From: Solwaraspora sp. WMMA2056
GTDB lineage: Bacteria > Actinomycetota > Actinomycetes > Mycobacteriales > Micromonosporaceae
Assembly: GCF_030345095.1 (NCBI RefSeq)
Contig: NZ_CP128360.1
Location: 5,146,001-5,210,000, forward strand
Direction: 5' to 3'
DNA: 64,000 nucleotides
Within the stretch, counting starts at the first letter, position 1, and every line of letters starts with the position of its first letter. The position numbers and the translations under genes are program-made. Positions 15,822 to 24,728 of this stretch are shown here, piece after piece. A model generated the notes under the pieces. The model was not told the origin of the DNA, did no database searches, and saw only the letters and a list, made by a program, of their open reading frames with translations.

Positions 15822-16229
15822 CTAGGAGGCGAGCTGGCCCGTCAGCTCCACTGCGACACTACCCCCCAGTGCGGTGTCCTCGTCATCGATAGCCAGAGTC
15901 TTGGACAGGGTGTTGGGAAAGATTGCGAATGAATCCACACGCACGACGTAAGTTCCAGGCTCCTGGAGCCAGAAACGTGCAACTCCCGAGCCATCGGTTT
16001 GACCCGACATAGATATTTCCGGACCGGAGACCATTATTACATCGGATTCCGGCAGCGGCAGCAAGTAGCACCTACTGGCACTACTCGGACAGTGTTCAGC
16101 CTGAACCCTCAGAACGAGCTCGGCACCAGCGGGCCGAGCTAACGTGCACGCATAGGTCGCTGAACCGCTTACGAGAACCGCGAGAACCGAAGCCAGGGTG
16201 AGCAGTCTACGCCTTGCTCGGAGAAGCAC
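15822..16229 (-). CDS. Putative secreted protein of unknown function
   Basis: A 135-residue protein with a typical export signal: basic MLLRARRRLL, hydrophobic TLASVLAVLVSG, then ATYAC. The Cys could be a lipid site, but TYAC is a poor lipobox, so export rather than lipidation is safer. The mature part has four more or less regular beta strands, including QTDGSGVARFWLQEPGTYVV, the look of a carboxypeptidase-regulatory or Ig-like fold. Base composition here is clearly lower in GC than the surroundings, suggesting acquisition or weak constraint. The GTG start has GAGAGGGG 11 nt upstream. Not recognised otherwise. Confidence 0.6.
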   Translation of the reverse strand: MLLRARRRLLTLASVLAVLVSGSATYACTLARPAGAELVLRVQAEHCPSSASRCYLLPLPESDVIMVSGPEISMSGQTDGSGVARFWLQEPGTYVVRVDSFAIFPNTLSKTLAIDDEDTALGGSVAVELTGQLAS

Positions 16230-16266
16230 ATTAACGGCAACCCCTCTCTCTCGAATCCTTGCTGTC

Positions 16267-16301
16267 GAGTAGCCGGATGGAGTTTCACCCTCCGGCTACT
16301 C
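16267..16301 (-). terminator. Hairpin terminator downstream of yebC
   Basis: GAGTAGCCGGA at 16267-16277 is exactly complementary to 16291-16301, with a 13-nt interior. It lies about 50 nt beyond the yebC stop and just upstream of the secreted-protein gene start, separating the two minus-strand units. Confidence 0.65.
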
Positions 16302-16352
16302 GCTGGGCTTCTGACAGTCCGAGGGATAGCTAGGGCGGTGAACGACGCCCGG

Positions 16353-17102
16353 TCAGCCGACGGCGGCCATGATCTCGTCGGAGACGTCGAAGTTCGCGTA
16401 GACGTTCTGCACGTCGTCGCAGTCCTCCAGGACGTCGATCAGCTTGAAGATCCGCCGGGCACCGTCCTCGTCCAGCGGCACGTTCATGCTCGGCACCAGG
16501 GACGACTCGGCGGACTCGTAGTCGATGCCGGCGTCGACCAACGCGGTGCGCACCGCGACCAGGTCACCTGGCTCGCTGACCACCTCGAAGGCCTCGCCAA
16601 GGTCGTTGACCTCCTCGGCACCGGCGTCGAGCACCGCGAGCATGACGTCGTCCTCGGAGTGCTCGCCCTTGGGCACGATCACCACGCCCTTGCGGGAGAA
16701 CAGGTACGACACCGAGCCGGCGTCGGCCAGCGAACCGCCGTTACGGGTCAGCGCGGTACGCACCTCGGTCGCCGCCCGGTTGCGGTTGTCGGTCAGGCAC
16801 TCGACGAGCAGGGCGACACCGTTCGGCCCGTACCCCTCGTACATGATCGTCTGCCAGTCGGCGCCGCCGGCCTCCAGGCCGGAGCCGCGCTTGACCGCGC
16901 GGTCGATGTTGTCGTTGGGTACGGAGCTCTTCTTCGCCTTCTGGATGGCGTCGTACAGGGTGGGGTTGCCGGCCGGGTCACCCCCGCCGGTCCGGGCGGC
17001 GACCTCGACGTTCTTGATCAGTTTGGCGAACATCTTGCCGCGTTTGGCGTCGATGACCGCCTTCTTGTGCTTGGTCGTCGCCCACTTGGAGTGGCCGGAC
17101 AT
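16353..17102 (-). CDS. yebC: YebC/PmpR-family protein
   Basis: A 249-residue protein with the invariant start [20 protein letters not shown] and the family core [14 protein letters not shown]. The family was long described as a transcriptional regulator, and members have more recently been linked to translation of proline-rich stretches. The start at 17102 is preferred over a GTG two codons upstream because it gives the conserved N-terminus. It lies 30 nt downstream of pdxT; pdxS-pdxT-yebC followed by ruvC is the classical actinobacterial order, here broken by the island at 12.6-16.3 kb. Confidence 0.94.
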   Translation of the reverse strand: MSGHSKWATTKHKKAVIDAKRGKMFAKLIKNVEVAARTGGGDPAGNPTLYDAIQKAKKSSVPNDNIDRAVKRGSGLEAGGADWQTIMYEGYGPNGVALLVECLTDNRNRAATEVRTALTRNGGSLADAGSVSYLFSRKGVVIVPKGEHSEDDVMLAVLDAGAEEVNDLGEAFEVVSEPGDLVAVRTALVDAGIDYESAESSLVPSMNVPLDEDGARRIFKLIDVLEDCDDVQNVYANFDVSDEIMAAVG

Positions 17103-17132
17103 GTGCACCTCCGTCGCTTCCCACCTGCGGGG

Positions 17133-17747
17133 TCAGCCTGCCGCGACGGCCATCTCCACGAACAGTCGGTGCACCCGACCGTCGCCGGTCAGCTCTGGGT
17201 GGAAGGCCGTGGCGAGCAGATTGCCCTGCCGAACCGCGACAATCCTACCTGTGGCCGCTCCGGCGGCTACCCGGCCCAGCACCTCGACGTCCTCGCCGAC
17301 CCGTTCGACCCACGGCGCGCGGATGAAAACCGCGTGGAACGGCGGGCCGTCGACACCGTCGATGACCACCGGCGCCTCGAAGGAATCCACCTGCCGGCCG
17401 AACGCGTTGCGCCGCACCGCCATCGAGATGCCGGCGAAGGACAGCTGGTCGGGCCGGCCGTCGAGGATCTCGTCGGCCAGCATGATCATGCCGGCGCAGG
17501 ACCCGTACACCGGCATGCCGGCGGCGATCCGCTTGCGGATCGGCTCCAGCAGGTCGAACTCGACCGCCAGTTTGCTGATCGTGGTCGACTCGCCGCCGGG
17601 CACCACCAAGGCGTCGACCTGCTCCAGCTCCTCGGGGCGACGGACCGGGCGGGCGGTGGCACCGCATTCGGTCAGCGCCCGCAGGTGCTCGCGGACGTCG
17701 CCCTGCAGGGCGAGGACCCCGACCCGCACCCCGCTGTCGGTGCTCAC
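17133..17747 (-). CDS. pdxT: Pyridoxal 5'-phosphate synthase glutaminase subunit
   Basis: A 204-residue class I glutaminase that releases ammonia from glutamine for the PdxS synthase. The triad is visible: Cys in [11 protein letters not shown], His and Glu in [14 protein letters not shown]. The [11 protein letters not shown] oxyanion-hole segment is also present. The GTG start overlaps the pdxS stop by 4 nt (GTGA), giving coupled synthesis of the two subunits of the PLP synthase complex. Confidence 0.96.
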   Translation of the reverse strand: MSTDSGVRVGVLALQGDVREHLRALTECGATARPVRRPEELEQVDALVVPGGESTTISKLAVEFDLLEPIRKRIAAGMPVYGSCAGMIMLADEILDGRPDQLSFAGISMAVRRNAFGRQVDSFEAPVVIDGVDGPPFHAVFIRAPWVERVGEDVEVLGRVAAGAATGRIVAVRQGNLLATAFHPELTGDGRVHRLFVEMAVAAG

Positions 17748-18709
17748 CAGCCGCGCTCGGCGAGCCGGTGCGGCACGGGAATGTCGTCGACGTTGATGCC
17801 GACCATCGCGTCGCCGAGGCCCCGGGACACCTTCGCGAGCACGTCCGGGTCGTCGTAGAAGGTGGTGGCCTTGACGATCGCCGCCGCCCGCTGGGCGGGG
17901 TTGCCGGACTTGAAGATGCCCGAGCCGACGAAGACCCCTTCGGCGCCGAGCTGCATCATCATCGCGGCGTCCGCCGGGGTGGCGATCCCGCCGGCGGTGA
18001 ACATCACCACCGGCAGCTTCCCGGTCTCGGCGACCTCCTTGACCAGGTCGTACGGTGCCTGCATCTCCTTGGCGGCGACGTACAGCTCGTCGGGTGACAG
18101 GGAGGTGATCCGGCGGATCTCACCGCCGATGCGCCGCATGTGGGTCGTGGCGTTGGAGACGTCGCCGGTGCCCGCCTCGCCCTTGGAGCGGATCATCGCC
18201 GCGCCCTCGGTGATCCGGCGCAGCGCCTCGCCGAGGTTGGTCGCACCGCAGACGAACGGGACGGTGAAGGCCCACTTGTCGATGTGGTTGGCGTAGTCGG
18301 CCGGGGTGAGCACCTCGGACTCGTCGACGTAGTCGACGCCGAGGGCCTGCAGCACCTGCGCTTCGACGAAGTGTCCGATCCGGGCCTTGGCCATCACCGG
18401 GATGGAGACGGCCGCGATGATGCCGTCGATCATGTCGGGGTCGCTCATCCGGGACACCCCGCCCTGGGCGCGGATGTCGGCCGGGACCCGTTCGAGGGCC
18501 ATCACCGCGACCGCGCCGGCATCCTCGGCGATCTTGGCCTGCTCGGGCGTGACCACGTCCATGATCACCCCGCCCTTGAGCATCTCGGCCATGCCGCGCT
18601 TGACCCGGGCGGAGCCGGTCACAGCAGCGCCGGGAGCAGAGCTGGCGGCGGTGCCGGAAACGGGCGTGGTGGTGGCCGCGGTGGCGGACGGGTCGACGGT
18701 CTCGGACAC
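17744..18709 (-). CDS. pdxS: Pyridoxal 5'-phosphate synthase, synthase subunit
   Basis: A 321-residue TIM-barrel enzyme that condenses ribose 5-phosphate, glyceraldehyde 3-phosphate and ammonia into PLP. It carries [19 protein letters not shown], the lysine-containing [15 protein letters not shown], and [16 protein letters not shown]. About 35 Ser/Thr/Ala-rich residues precede the conserved core, somewhat longer than most PdxS. GTG 18709 has GAGGAG 10 nt upstream; the upstream frame to 18796 is unlike the family. A sequence shared with the thrS leader lies 37-50 nt upstream. Confidence 0.95.
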   Translation of the reverse strand: MSETVDPSATAATTTPVSGTAASSAPGAAVTGSARVKRGMAEMLKGGVIMDVVTPEQAKIAEDAGAVAVMALERVPADIRAQGGVSRMSDPDMIDGIIAAVSIPVMAKARIGHFVEAQVLQALGVDYVDESEVLTPADYANHIDKWAFTVPFVCGATNLGEALRRITEGAAMIRSKGEAGTGDVSNATTHMRRIGGEIRRITSLSPDELYVAAKEMQAPYDLVKEVAETGKLPVVMFTAGGIATPADAAMMMQLGAEGVFVGSGIFKSGNPAQRAAAIVKATTFYDDPDVLAKVSRGLGDAMVGINVDDIPVPHRLAERGW

Positions 18710-18745
18710 GGCGGATCGGCTCCTCGGCGACGGTACGGAGAGGGA

Positions 18746-18759
18746 CGTTGCCGATGCTA
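18746..18759 (-). promoter_or_regulatory. Candidate promoter element upstream of pdxS, shared with thrS
   Basis: On the minus strand TAGCATCGGCAACG contains a TANNNT-type -10 hexamer (TAGCAT). The identical 14-mer occurs at 27433-27446, 40 nt before thrS; here it is 37 nt before pdxS. The same spacing in two unrelated genes supports a promoter -10/start-site element. I see no convincing shared -35. Confidence 0.4.
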
Positions 18760-18838
18760 CGCCCGCCGACAGGGTCCACCGACAGCCAATCGACAAGCCG
18801 GTGGCCTGCCCTGTGGCCTACCTCACGGCGGTGTCGGC

Positions 18839-19381
18839 CTACCTGACGGCGGTGTCGCCGCCACCGCGTACCGCCGGCGACGACGACAGATCCGGATCCC
18901 GGGTCAACGTCGGGTCGTCGATGTCGAAGTACCGGGGCTCGTCGTGGCGTCGACCAAAACGCAGCAACCGCACCAGCGGACGCCGCCGGGCCAGCAACGC
19001 GTCCCGGACCAGATCGGTGTGCAGCTGGCGGGCCAGCACCAGCCGCCGACTCGCCACCACCACCGCCTCGGTCGCCGGGTCGTCGCCGACCAGCGCGGTC
19101 GCCCGCAACTGCCGGGTCAGGTCGTTCTCCGCCGCCTCACGCTCCTCCGGGGAGGCCGCGTCGAGGGCGATCCGGGCCGCCGCGTACAGCTCGACGCCGT
19201 ACTTCTCCTCGGCGAGCACGGCGGCCGCCGCCGCCCGGCGCAGCAGGTGGGCGTCGAGCGCGCGGGCGGCGGCCGCCACCCGTACGTGCAGCCGGTCGAC
19301 CCGGGCCGCCGTCCAGGTGAGGTACGCCGACGCCAGCACGACCGCGACACTCACACCGACCACCCACCACATTCCCGGCAT
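18839..19381 (-). CDS. Membrane-anchored hypothetical protein of the PIM locus
   Basis: A 180-residue protein with one N-terminal transmembrane helix (MWWVVGVSVAVVLASAYLTW) followed by a long Ala/Arg/Leu-rich helical region of LemA-like appearance, and a hydrophilic tail with RYFDIDDPTLTRDPDL. I know a similar gene beside pimA and pdxS in other actinomycetes but not its function. The start is set at ATG 19381; the upstream frame overlaps pimA and is not used. It is 34 nt downstream of pimA on the same strand, so it is probably in the PIM operon. Confidence 0.78.
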   Translation of the reverse strand: MPGMWWVVGVSVAVVLASAYLTWTAARVDRLHVRVAAAARALDAHLLRRAAAAAVLAEEKYGVELYAAARIALDAASPEEREAAENDLTRQLRATALVGDDPATEAVVVASRRLVLARQLHTDLVRDALLARRRPLVRLLRFGRRHDEPRYFDIDDPTLTRDPDLSSSPAVRGGGDTAVR

Positions 19382-19415
19382 CGTAGTGCCGCCCGTGGGT
19401 ACGCCGTGGTCCCGC

Positions 19416-20576
19416 TCACCGTGGCTCCGCCCACTCCTGGTACAGCACCCGGCCGTCGGTGGCCTCGATCGCTGCCGCGTACACCTCCAGCACCCGGCGA
19501 GCCACCGCCGGCCAGTCGAAGCCCGCCACCACCTGCCGGGCGTGCGCGGCCAACGCCGACCGGCGGGGCTCGTCGTCGAGCAGATCGGTGACCGCCCGGC
19601 CCATGGCCACCGCGTCGCCGGTGGGGAACAGTTCCCCCGCCCGACCGCCGTCGAGCACCCGGCGGAAGGCGTCCAGGTCACTGGCGACGACCGCCGCCCC
19701 CGCCGCCATCGCCTCGGTCAGGATCATCCCGAACGACTCACCCCCGGTGTTGGGCGCCACGTACAGATCCACGCTGCGCAGCATCCGGGCCTTGTCGGAC
19801 TCCGACACCAGCCCGAGAAACGTGACCCGGTCGTGCAGTTCATCGGGGATGTCCGCGTACAGGTCGGCGGGCCGGCCCGGACCGGCCACCAGCAGCCGCA
19901 GGCCCGGCCGGTGCGGTGCCATCGTCACGAACGCCCGGCGCAGCAGCCCGAAGCCCTTGCGCGGCTCGGTGAACCGGCCCAGAAAACCCAGGGTGCCGCC
20001 GCTGCCGGGCGCGCACTCGCCGGGCCAGCCGGGCAGCGGTTCGGCGTCGGCGAACTTGGCCACCGCCACCCCGTTGGGGATCTCCACCGCTCCCCCGTCG
20101 AGGTGTTCGACCTGCACCTTGCGGGCCAGCGCCGACACGGCGATCCGGGCGGTGATCTTCTCCAGCACCAGCTGCAACATGCCCTGGGCCGCCGCCAGCG
20201 CCCGCGAGCGGGTCATCGCCGTGTGGAAGGTCGCCACCACCGGGCCCCGGGCGCAGAGCACCGCCAGCAGGCTGACGCTCAACGCGAACGGCTCGTGCAC
20301 GTGCAGGACGTCGAACTCGCCCCGGTTGAGCCAGCGCCGGACCCGGGTGGTCACCACCGGCCCGAAGCTGACCCGGGCCACCGAACCGTTGTACGGCACC
20401 GGCACCGACCGCCCGACGGCCACCACGTACGGCGGCAGGTCCGCGTCCTCGTCCGCCGGGGCCAGCACGCTGACCTCGTGGCCGAGACCGATCAGCGCCT
20501 CAGCGAGATCGATGACGTGGTTCTGCACCCCACCGGGAACATCCAGGGAGTACGGACACACGATGCCGACCCGCAC
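19416..20576 (-). CDS. pimA: Phosphatidylinositol alpha-mannosyltransferase PimA
   Basis: A 386-residue GT-B glycosyltransferase of family GT4 that adds the first mannose from GDP-mannose to phosphatidylinositol at the cytoplasmic face. It starts VRVGIVCPYSLDVPGGVQNH, matching PimA N-termini. The C-terminal nucleotide-binding half has GRFTEPRKGFG and GGESFGMILTEAMAAG. GTG 20576 follows GGAGG by 5 nt; a GTG at 20588 is less likely. It sits in the order PI-phosphate synthase, acyltransferase, pimA, exactly as in mycobacteria. Confidence 0.94.
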   Translation of the reverse strand: MRVGIVCPYSLDVPGGVQNHVIDLAEALIGLGHEVSVLAPADEDADLPPYVVAVGRSVPVPYNGSVARVSFGPVVTTRVRRWLNRGEFDVLHVHEPFALSVSLLAVLCARGPVVATFHTAMTRSRALAAAQGMLQLVLEKITARIAVSALARKVQVEHLDGGAVEIPNGVAVAKFADAEPLPGWPGECAPGSGGTLGFLGRFTEPRKGFGLLRRAFVTMAPHRPGLRLLVAGPGRPADLYADIPDELHDRVTFLGLVSESDKARMLRSVDLYVAPNTGGESFGMILTEAMAAGAAVVASDLDAFRRVLDGGRAGELFPTGDAVAMGRAVTDLLDDEPRRSALAAHARQVVAGFDWPAVARRVLEVYAAAIEATDGRVLYQEWAEPR

Positions 20577-20588
20577 GCTGGCCTCCAC

Positions 20589-21521
20589 TCATCCCGGCCC
20601 GGCGACGCCGGTGCCCGAGCGGCCACGGTCGGTGCCCGGCTGCCCGTCCAGCCAGAGCCGCTGCATCATGTGCCAGTCCTGCGGGTGCCGAGCGATGCCG
20701 GCGGCCATCCGGTCGGCGACCTGCTGAGTGAGCCGGCGTACCCGCTCGTCCAGCGAGCCCGACGCCGGGTCGGGCAGCGGCAGCGGACCCTCCAGGGCCC
20801 CGCGCGCCCGGTCCGGTTCGAACCACATAGCGCTGACGTACAAGGGGGCGCCGGTGCGCAGCGCCAGCAGGGCCGGCCCGGCGGGCATCCGGGTCCGACC
20901 GCCGAAGAACGTCACCTCCACGCCCCGCGCGGACAGGTCCCGGTCGGCCAGCAGCGGCACCACGTGACCCTGCCCGATCCGGTCCAGCAGGACGTCGAAG
21001 GGTGGACGCGGGCCGCCCGTGGCCGGGACGATCTCCATGCCGAGGCGTTCACGCGCAGCCACGAACCGGTCGTAGACGCCCTCGGGGCGCAGCCGCTCGG
21101 CGACCGTGGTCAGCGGCCAGCCGTTCGCCGCCACCCAGGCGCCCGCCGCGTCCCAGTTGCCGGCGTGCGGCAACGCCACCACCGAACCCTGCCCGGCCGC
21201 CACGTTCTCGGCCAGCATCTGCGACCCGGCCAGGTCGAACGCGGCGAGCCGCTGCTGGCGGCTCAACGACGGCAGCCGGAACATCTCCATCCAGTAGCGG
21301 GCGTAGGAACGTACGGCGTCGCGCAGCAGCAGGTCGAACTCGGCCGCCGGCAGGTCGGGCCCGACCACCCGGCGCAGATTGTCCGCGAGCCGACGTACCG
21401 CCGGCCCGCCGCGCCGGTGGGCGCGGTCGGCACCGGCGCGGAACAGGGCCGCCGCCGCCGGCCGGGGCATCGCCCGGACCGCCCGCCAGGCCGCCGCGTA
21501 GCCGAACTCGACCGGGGTCAC
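20589..21521 (-). CDS. Phosphatidylinositol mannoside acyltransferase (LpxL/HtrB-type)
   Basis: A 310-residue membrane-associated acyltransferase. The catalytic H-x4-D motif is HAGNWD; the PLLADRDLSARG segment and the C-terminal WHMMQRLWLD also fit the bacterial lipid A acyltransferase family. By position between PI-phosphate synthase and pimA it corresponds to PatA, which acylates a mannose of phosphatidylinositol mannosides. The GTG start overlaps the upstream gene by 4 nt (GTGA). Confidence 0.92.
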   Translation of the reverse strand: MTPVEFGYAAAWRAVRAMPRPAAAALFRAGADRAHRRGGPAVRRLADNLRRVVGPDLPAAEFDLLLRDAVRSYARYWMEMFRLPSLSRQQRLAAFDLAGSQMLAENVAAGQGSVVALPHAGNWDAAGAWVAANGWPLTTVAERLRPEGVYDRFVAARERLGMEIVPATGGPRPPFDVLLDRIGQGHVVPLLADRDLSARGVEVTFFGGRTRMPAGPALLALRTGAPLYVSAMWFEPDRARGALEGPLPLPDPASGSLDERVRRLTQQVADRMAAGIARHPQDWHMMQRLWLDGQPGTDRGRSGTGVAGPG

Positions 21522-22156
21522 GCGTCGACGCCCTGCGCCGAGCGCGCCAGCTCGGCGCTCTGCCGGTGGACGTGGACGATCCGCTGCCAGACGGTCACCA
21601 ACGACAGCGCGGCGAGCAGCCACAGCGCCGCCGGCAGCCCCCAGCTGACCCCGAGGCCGCTGAGCAGGCCCCCGATCCCGACCAGGATCAGCCGTTCGGC
21701 GCGTTCGGCGATACCGACGTTGCAACTCATGCCGAGGCCCTCGGCGCGCGCCTTCACATAGGAGACGATGCCGCCCGCGACGAGGCAAATCAAGGCGGCG
21801 ACGGCTCCGGGCCGATTGCCGCTGACGGCGAGCCAGTACGCCACCGAGGCGAAGATCGCCCCGTCGGCGACCCGGTCCATGCTCGAATCCAGGAACGCCC
21901 CGAAGGTGCTGGACCCACCGCGCAGCCTGGCCATGGTGCCGTCGAGCACGTCGGTCAACGCCGACAGGGTCACGATCACCAGACCGGTGATCAGGTGCCC
22001 CCGGGCACCGAAGCCGATCGCGCCGACGAGCACACCGACGGTGCCGGCGACCGTGACCGCGTTCGGCGGGATCCCGACACTGAGCAGTCCGCGGGCTACC
22101 GGCTCGATCACCCGGGTGATGCCCGCGCGGACGGACACTCTGAAGATCTTCGCCAT
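21518..22156 (-). CDS. pgsA: Phosphatidylinositol phosphate synthase (CDP-alcohol phosphatidyltransferase)
   Basis: A 212-residue integral membrane enzyme that joins CDP-diacylglycerol and inositol phosphate, supplying the lipid for the next two genes. The family signature DVLDGTMARLRGG followed by AFLDSSMDRVAD holds the conserved aspartates. About five or six hydrophobic helices are evident. ATG 22156 is preceded by a modest GGGAC. It opens the PIM operon on the minus strand; in mycobacteria the HIT gene and thrS come directly upstream, but here an EF-G-like gene intervenes. Confidence 0.93.
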   Translation of the reverse strand: MAKIFRVSVRAGITRVIEPVARGLLSVGIPPNAVTVAGTVGVLVGAIGFGARGHLITGLVIVTLSALTDVLDGTMARLRGGSSTFGAFLDSSMDRVADGAIFASVAYWLAVSGNRPGAVAALICLVAGGIVSYVKARAEGLGMSCNVGIAERAERLILVGIGGLLSGLGVSWGLPAALWLLAALSLVTVWQRIVHVHRQSAELARSAQGVDA

Positions 22157-22474
22157 GGCGGTCCCACGATAACGGTCGGTGGAAACGGGCGGCACGGTGG
22201 CCGTGGACACGGCCCGGACTCGGTCGCCGCGCGCCGGCTCTGTCTACGGCGCGTCGCCGCGCGCCGGACTTGTGTACGGCGCGTCGCGGGTGTGGGATCG
22301 ACTCGTGAACGTGAGTGAGCTCGCCCGGGCACCGCTCACGTTACCGAGCGGGCCCCCACCGCCCGACGACGTCGCCGCGGAATCACCCCCCGGTCATCCG
22401 GCGGCGCAGTCGTCACCCGTCACGGAGCACGGCTCCCGCCCCACGCACGCAGTCAGCCAGGAGGTGCGCACGTC
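22157..22474. other. 318-nt divergent intergenic region with a 30-bp tandem repeat
   Basis: The gap lies between pgsA (minus) and the EF-G-like gene (plus) and must carry promoters for both. It holds two 30-bp tandem units at 22225-22254 and 22255-22284 that differ at four positions. The AGGAGGTG ribosome site of the downstream gene ends about 10 nt before its ATG. Short open frames cross the area but none has a convincing start. I see no clear promoter hexamers. Confidence 0.5.
22225..22284 (+). repeat. Tandem duplication of a 30-bp unit
   Basis: Two adjacent copies begin CGCCGCGCGCCGG and end TACGGCGCGT. They differ at four central bases. The 10-codon length keeps any frame open across them, but no gene there is supported. 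Confidence 0.75.
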
Positions 22475-24598
22475 ATGGCGCAGAAGAACCACGATCGCAG
22501 CGGCTCCGGGGCCGGCACAGCGGTGACCGATCCGGACCGCATCCGTAACGTCGTCGTCGTCGGGCACTCCGGATCGGGTAAGACCACCCTGGTCGAGGCG
22601 CTGCTGGCCGCCTCCGGCGTGATCGGCCGGGCCGGCACCGTACCGGACGGCACCACGGTGTGCGACCACGATCCGGCCGCCGTACGCCAGCAACGCTCGG
22701 TCGCTCTGACCTGCGCCCCACTGGTCCACCGGGAGGTGAAGGTCAACCTGCTGGACACCCCCGGGTACGCCGACTTCGTCGGTGAGCTGCGCGCCGGGCT
22801 ACGGGCCGCCGACGCGGCGCTGTTCGTGGTCAGCGCCGCCGACGGGATGGACGCGGCCACCGCAGCGCTGTGGGAGGAGTGCGCGGCGGTGGAGATGCCA
22901 CGCGCGGTGGCGATCAGCCGGCTGGACCACCCCCGGGCGGATGTCGACGAGGCGGTGGCGCTGTGCCAACGGGTATTCGGCGACAACGTGCTGCCGCTGC
23001 ACCTGCCGATGCTGGCCGACGACGGGGTGCAGATCATCGGGCTGCTGGACCTGCTCGCCTGCCAGGTCCTGGACTACTCGGCCGGTCACCCGCCGCAGGT
23101 GCGGCCGCCGGACCCGGAGCACCTGCCGGCGATCACCGAGGCCCGCAACGAGCTGGTCGAAGGGATCATCGCCGAGAGCGAGGACGAGACCCTGCTCGAC
23201 CGGTACCTCGGCGGTGAACAGCTCGACCCGAAGATGCTCGTCGACGATCTGGAGACGGCAGTGGCGCGGGGGCACTTCTACCCGGTGCTGCCGGTCTGCG
23301 CGCACACCGGCGTGGGGCTCGACGCGCTGCTGTGGCTGCTGACCGCCGCGTTCCCGACCCCGGCCGAGCACCCGTTGCCGGCGGTGACCGGAGTGGACGG
23401 ATCCCCCCGGCCGCCGCTGCGCTGCGACCCGGCCGGCCCGCTGGTCGCCGAAGTGGTCCGGACCACCGTGGACCGGCACCTCGGCCGGGTGTCGCTGGTG
23501 CGGGTCTTCTCCGGCACGCTGAGCCCGGACCGGCGGGTACACGTCGCCGGGCACGGGCTGGCCGACCGCGGTCACCCCGATCACGACGCCGACGAACGAC
23601 TGGCGCACGTCTACCGTCCACTGGGGGCGCAGCTGCAGGAGGTGCCGTTCTGCGTCGCCGGTGACATCTGCGCGATCGCCAAGTCGGGCAGCGCGGAGAC
23701 CGGCGACACCATCTCCGCCGCCGACGATCCCCTGCTGGTCGAGCCCTGGCAGATGCCCGAACCGCTGCTACCGGTGGCGGTGGTGGCGGCGAGCCGGGCC
23801 GACGAGGACACCCTGTCGCGCAACCTGGGCCGGCTGGTCGCCGGCGACCCCACGCTGCGGCTGGAGCGCAACGCCGAGACCCAACAGCTGGTCCTGTGGT
23901 GCATGGGTGAGGCGCACGCCGACGTGGTGCTGGACCGGCTACGCGGCGGCGGCGTCGAGTTGACCACCGAACCGGTCCGGGTGCCGCTGCGGGAGACGTT
24001 CACCGTGGCGGCCCGGGGGCACGGCAGGCACGTGAAGCAGTCCGGCGGGCACGGCCAGTACGCCGTCTGCGACATCGAGGTCGAGCCGCTGCCGCCGGGC
24101 AGTGGTGTCGAGTTCGTCGACCGGGTGGTTGGTGGCGCTGTGCCGCACCAGTACATCCCGTCGGTGGAGAAAGGGATCCGGGCCCAACTGAGCCGGGGCG
24201 TCGTCGCCGGTCACCCGGTGGTGGACCTGCGGATCACCCTGGTCGACGGCAAGGCGCATCCGGTGGACTCCTCCGACGCGGCGTTCCAGACCGCTGGCGC
24301 GCTCGCGCTGCGCGACGCGGCGACGACCGGGCGGCCGGTGCTGCTGGAACCGGTGGACGATGTCGCGGTGACGGTGCCGAACGGGTTCGTCGGCGCGGTG
24401 CTCGGCGACCTGGCTGGGCGACGTGCCAAGGTGCTGGGTACGACGCCGACCGACGACGACACCGACCGGACGGTGGTCCGGGCCGAGGTGCCGGCGACCG
24501 AACTACTGCGGTACGCGGTGGAGCTGCGCTCGATGACCAGTGGGGCCGGCACCTTCAGCCGGGCGTTCGCGCACTACGAGCCCGCCCCCGCCAGCTGA
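22475..24598 (+). CDS. Elongation factor G-like GTPase (EF-G2 type)
   Basis: A 707-residue translational GTPase with the full EF-G domain plan. Seen are the P-loop GHSGSGKTTL (30-39), G3 DTPGYADF (94-101), and a C-terminal domain IV/V with GGHGQYAVCDIEVEP and VEKGIRAQLSRG. The G4 motif, NKxD in canonical EF-G, reads SRLD at 148-151, and the switch region is short. This is a paralogue, like the second EF-G of mycobacteria, and its cellular role is not established. ATG 22475 follows AGGAGGTG. It is inserted on the opposite strand within the otherwise conserved PIM gene neighbourhood. Confidence 0.9.
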   Translation: MAQKNHDRSGSGAGTAVTDPDRIRNVVVVGHSGSGKTTLVEALLAASGVIGRAGTVPDGTTVCDHDPAAVRQQRSVALTCAPLVHREVKVNLLDTPGYADFVGELRAGLRAADAALFVVSAADGMDAATAALWEECAAVEMPRAVAISRLDHPRADVDEAVALCQRVFGDNVLPLHLPMLADDGVQIIGLLDLLACQVLDYSAGHPPQVRPPDPEHLPAITEARNELVEGIIAESEDETLLDRYLGGEQLDPKMLVDDLETAVARGHFYPVLPVCAHTGVGLDALLWLLTAAFPTPAEHPLPAVTGVDGSPRPPLRCDPAGPLVAEVVRTTVDRHLGRVSLVRVFSGTLSPDRRVHVAGHGLADRGHPDHDADERLAHVYRPLGAQLQEVPFCVAGDICAIAKSGSAETGDTISAADDPLLVEPWQMPEPLLPVAVVAASRADEDTLSRNLGRLVAGDPTLRLERNAETQQLVLWCMGEAHADVVLDRLRGGGVELTTEPVRVPLRETFTVAARGHGRHVKQSGGHGQYAVCDIEVEPLPPGSGVEFVDRVVGGAVPHQYIPSVEKGIRAQLSRGVVAGHPVVDLRITLVDGKAHPVDSSDAAFQTAGALALRDAATTGRPVLLEPVDDVAVTVPNGFVGAVLGDLAGRRAKVLGTTPTDDDTDRTVVRAEVPATELLRYAVELRSMTSGAGTFSRAFAHYEPAPAS

Positions 24599-24613
24599 CC
24601 CGCCCCCACTCCA

Positions 24614-24679
24614 CCGACGATCTTGCAGTTATCGAGAGCTTTTGTCGGAATTGTCCAACGATAAGTGCAAGATCGTCGG
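24614..24679. repeat. Imperfect 21-bp inverted repeat with AT-rich centre
   Basis: Arms at 24614-24634 and 24659-24679 begin and end CCGACGATCTTGCA / TGCAAGATCGTCGG and differ at a single position. The 24-nt interior (AGAGCTTTTGTCGG and onward) is far more AT-rich than the surroundings. It lies between the convergent EF-G-like and HIT genes. It could act as a bidirectional terminator, but its composition and shape look like a dispersed palindromic repeat. Confidence 0.7.
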
Positions 24680-24728
24680 GGCAGGGCGGGCGGGGGGCAG
24701 GGCGGGCGCGGGGTGGGCGGGAGCAGGG

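Noticed and set aside
18387-21761. A 1124-codon plus-strand open frame antisense to pdxS, pimA and the acyltransferase gene
   Set aside because: Its product is Arg/His/Gly-rich without domains, and the opposite strand encodes several clear protein families. It is an artefact of high GC content.
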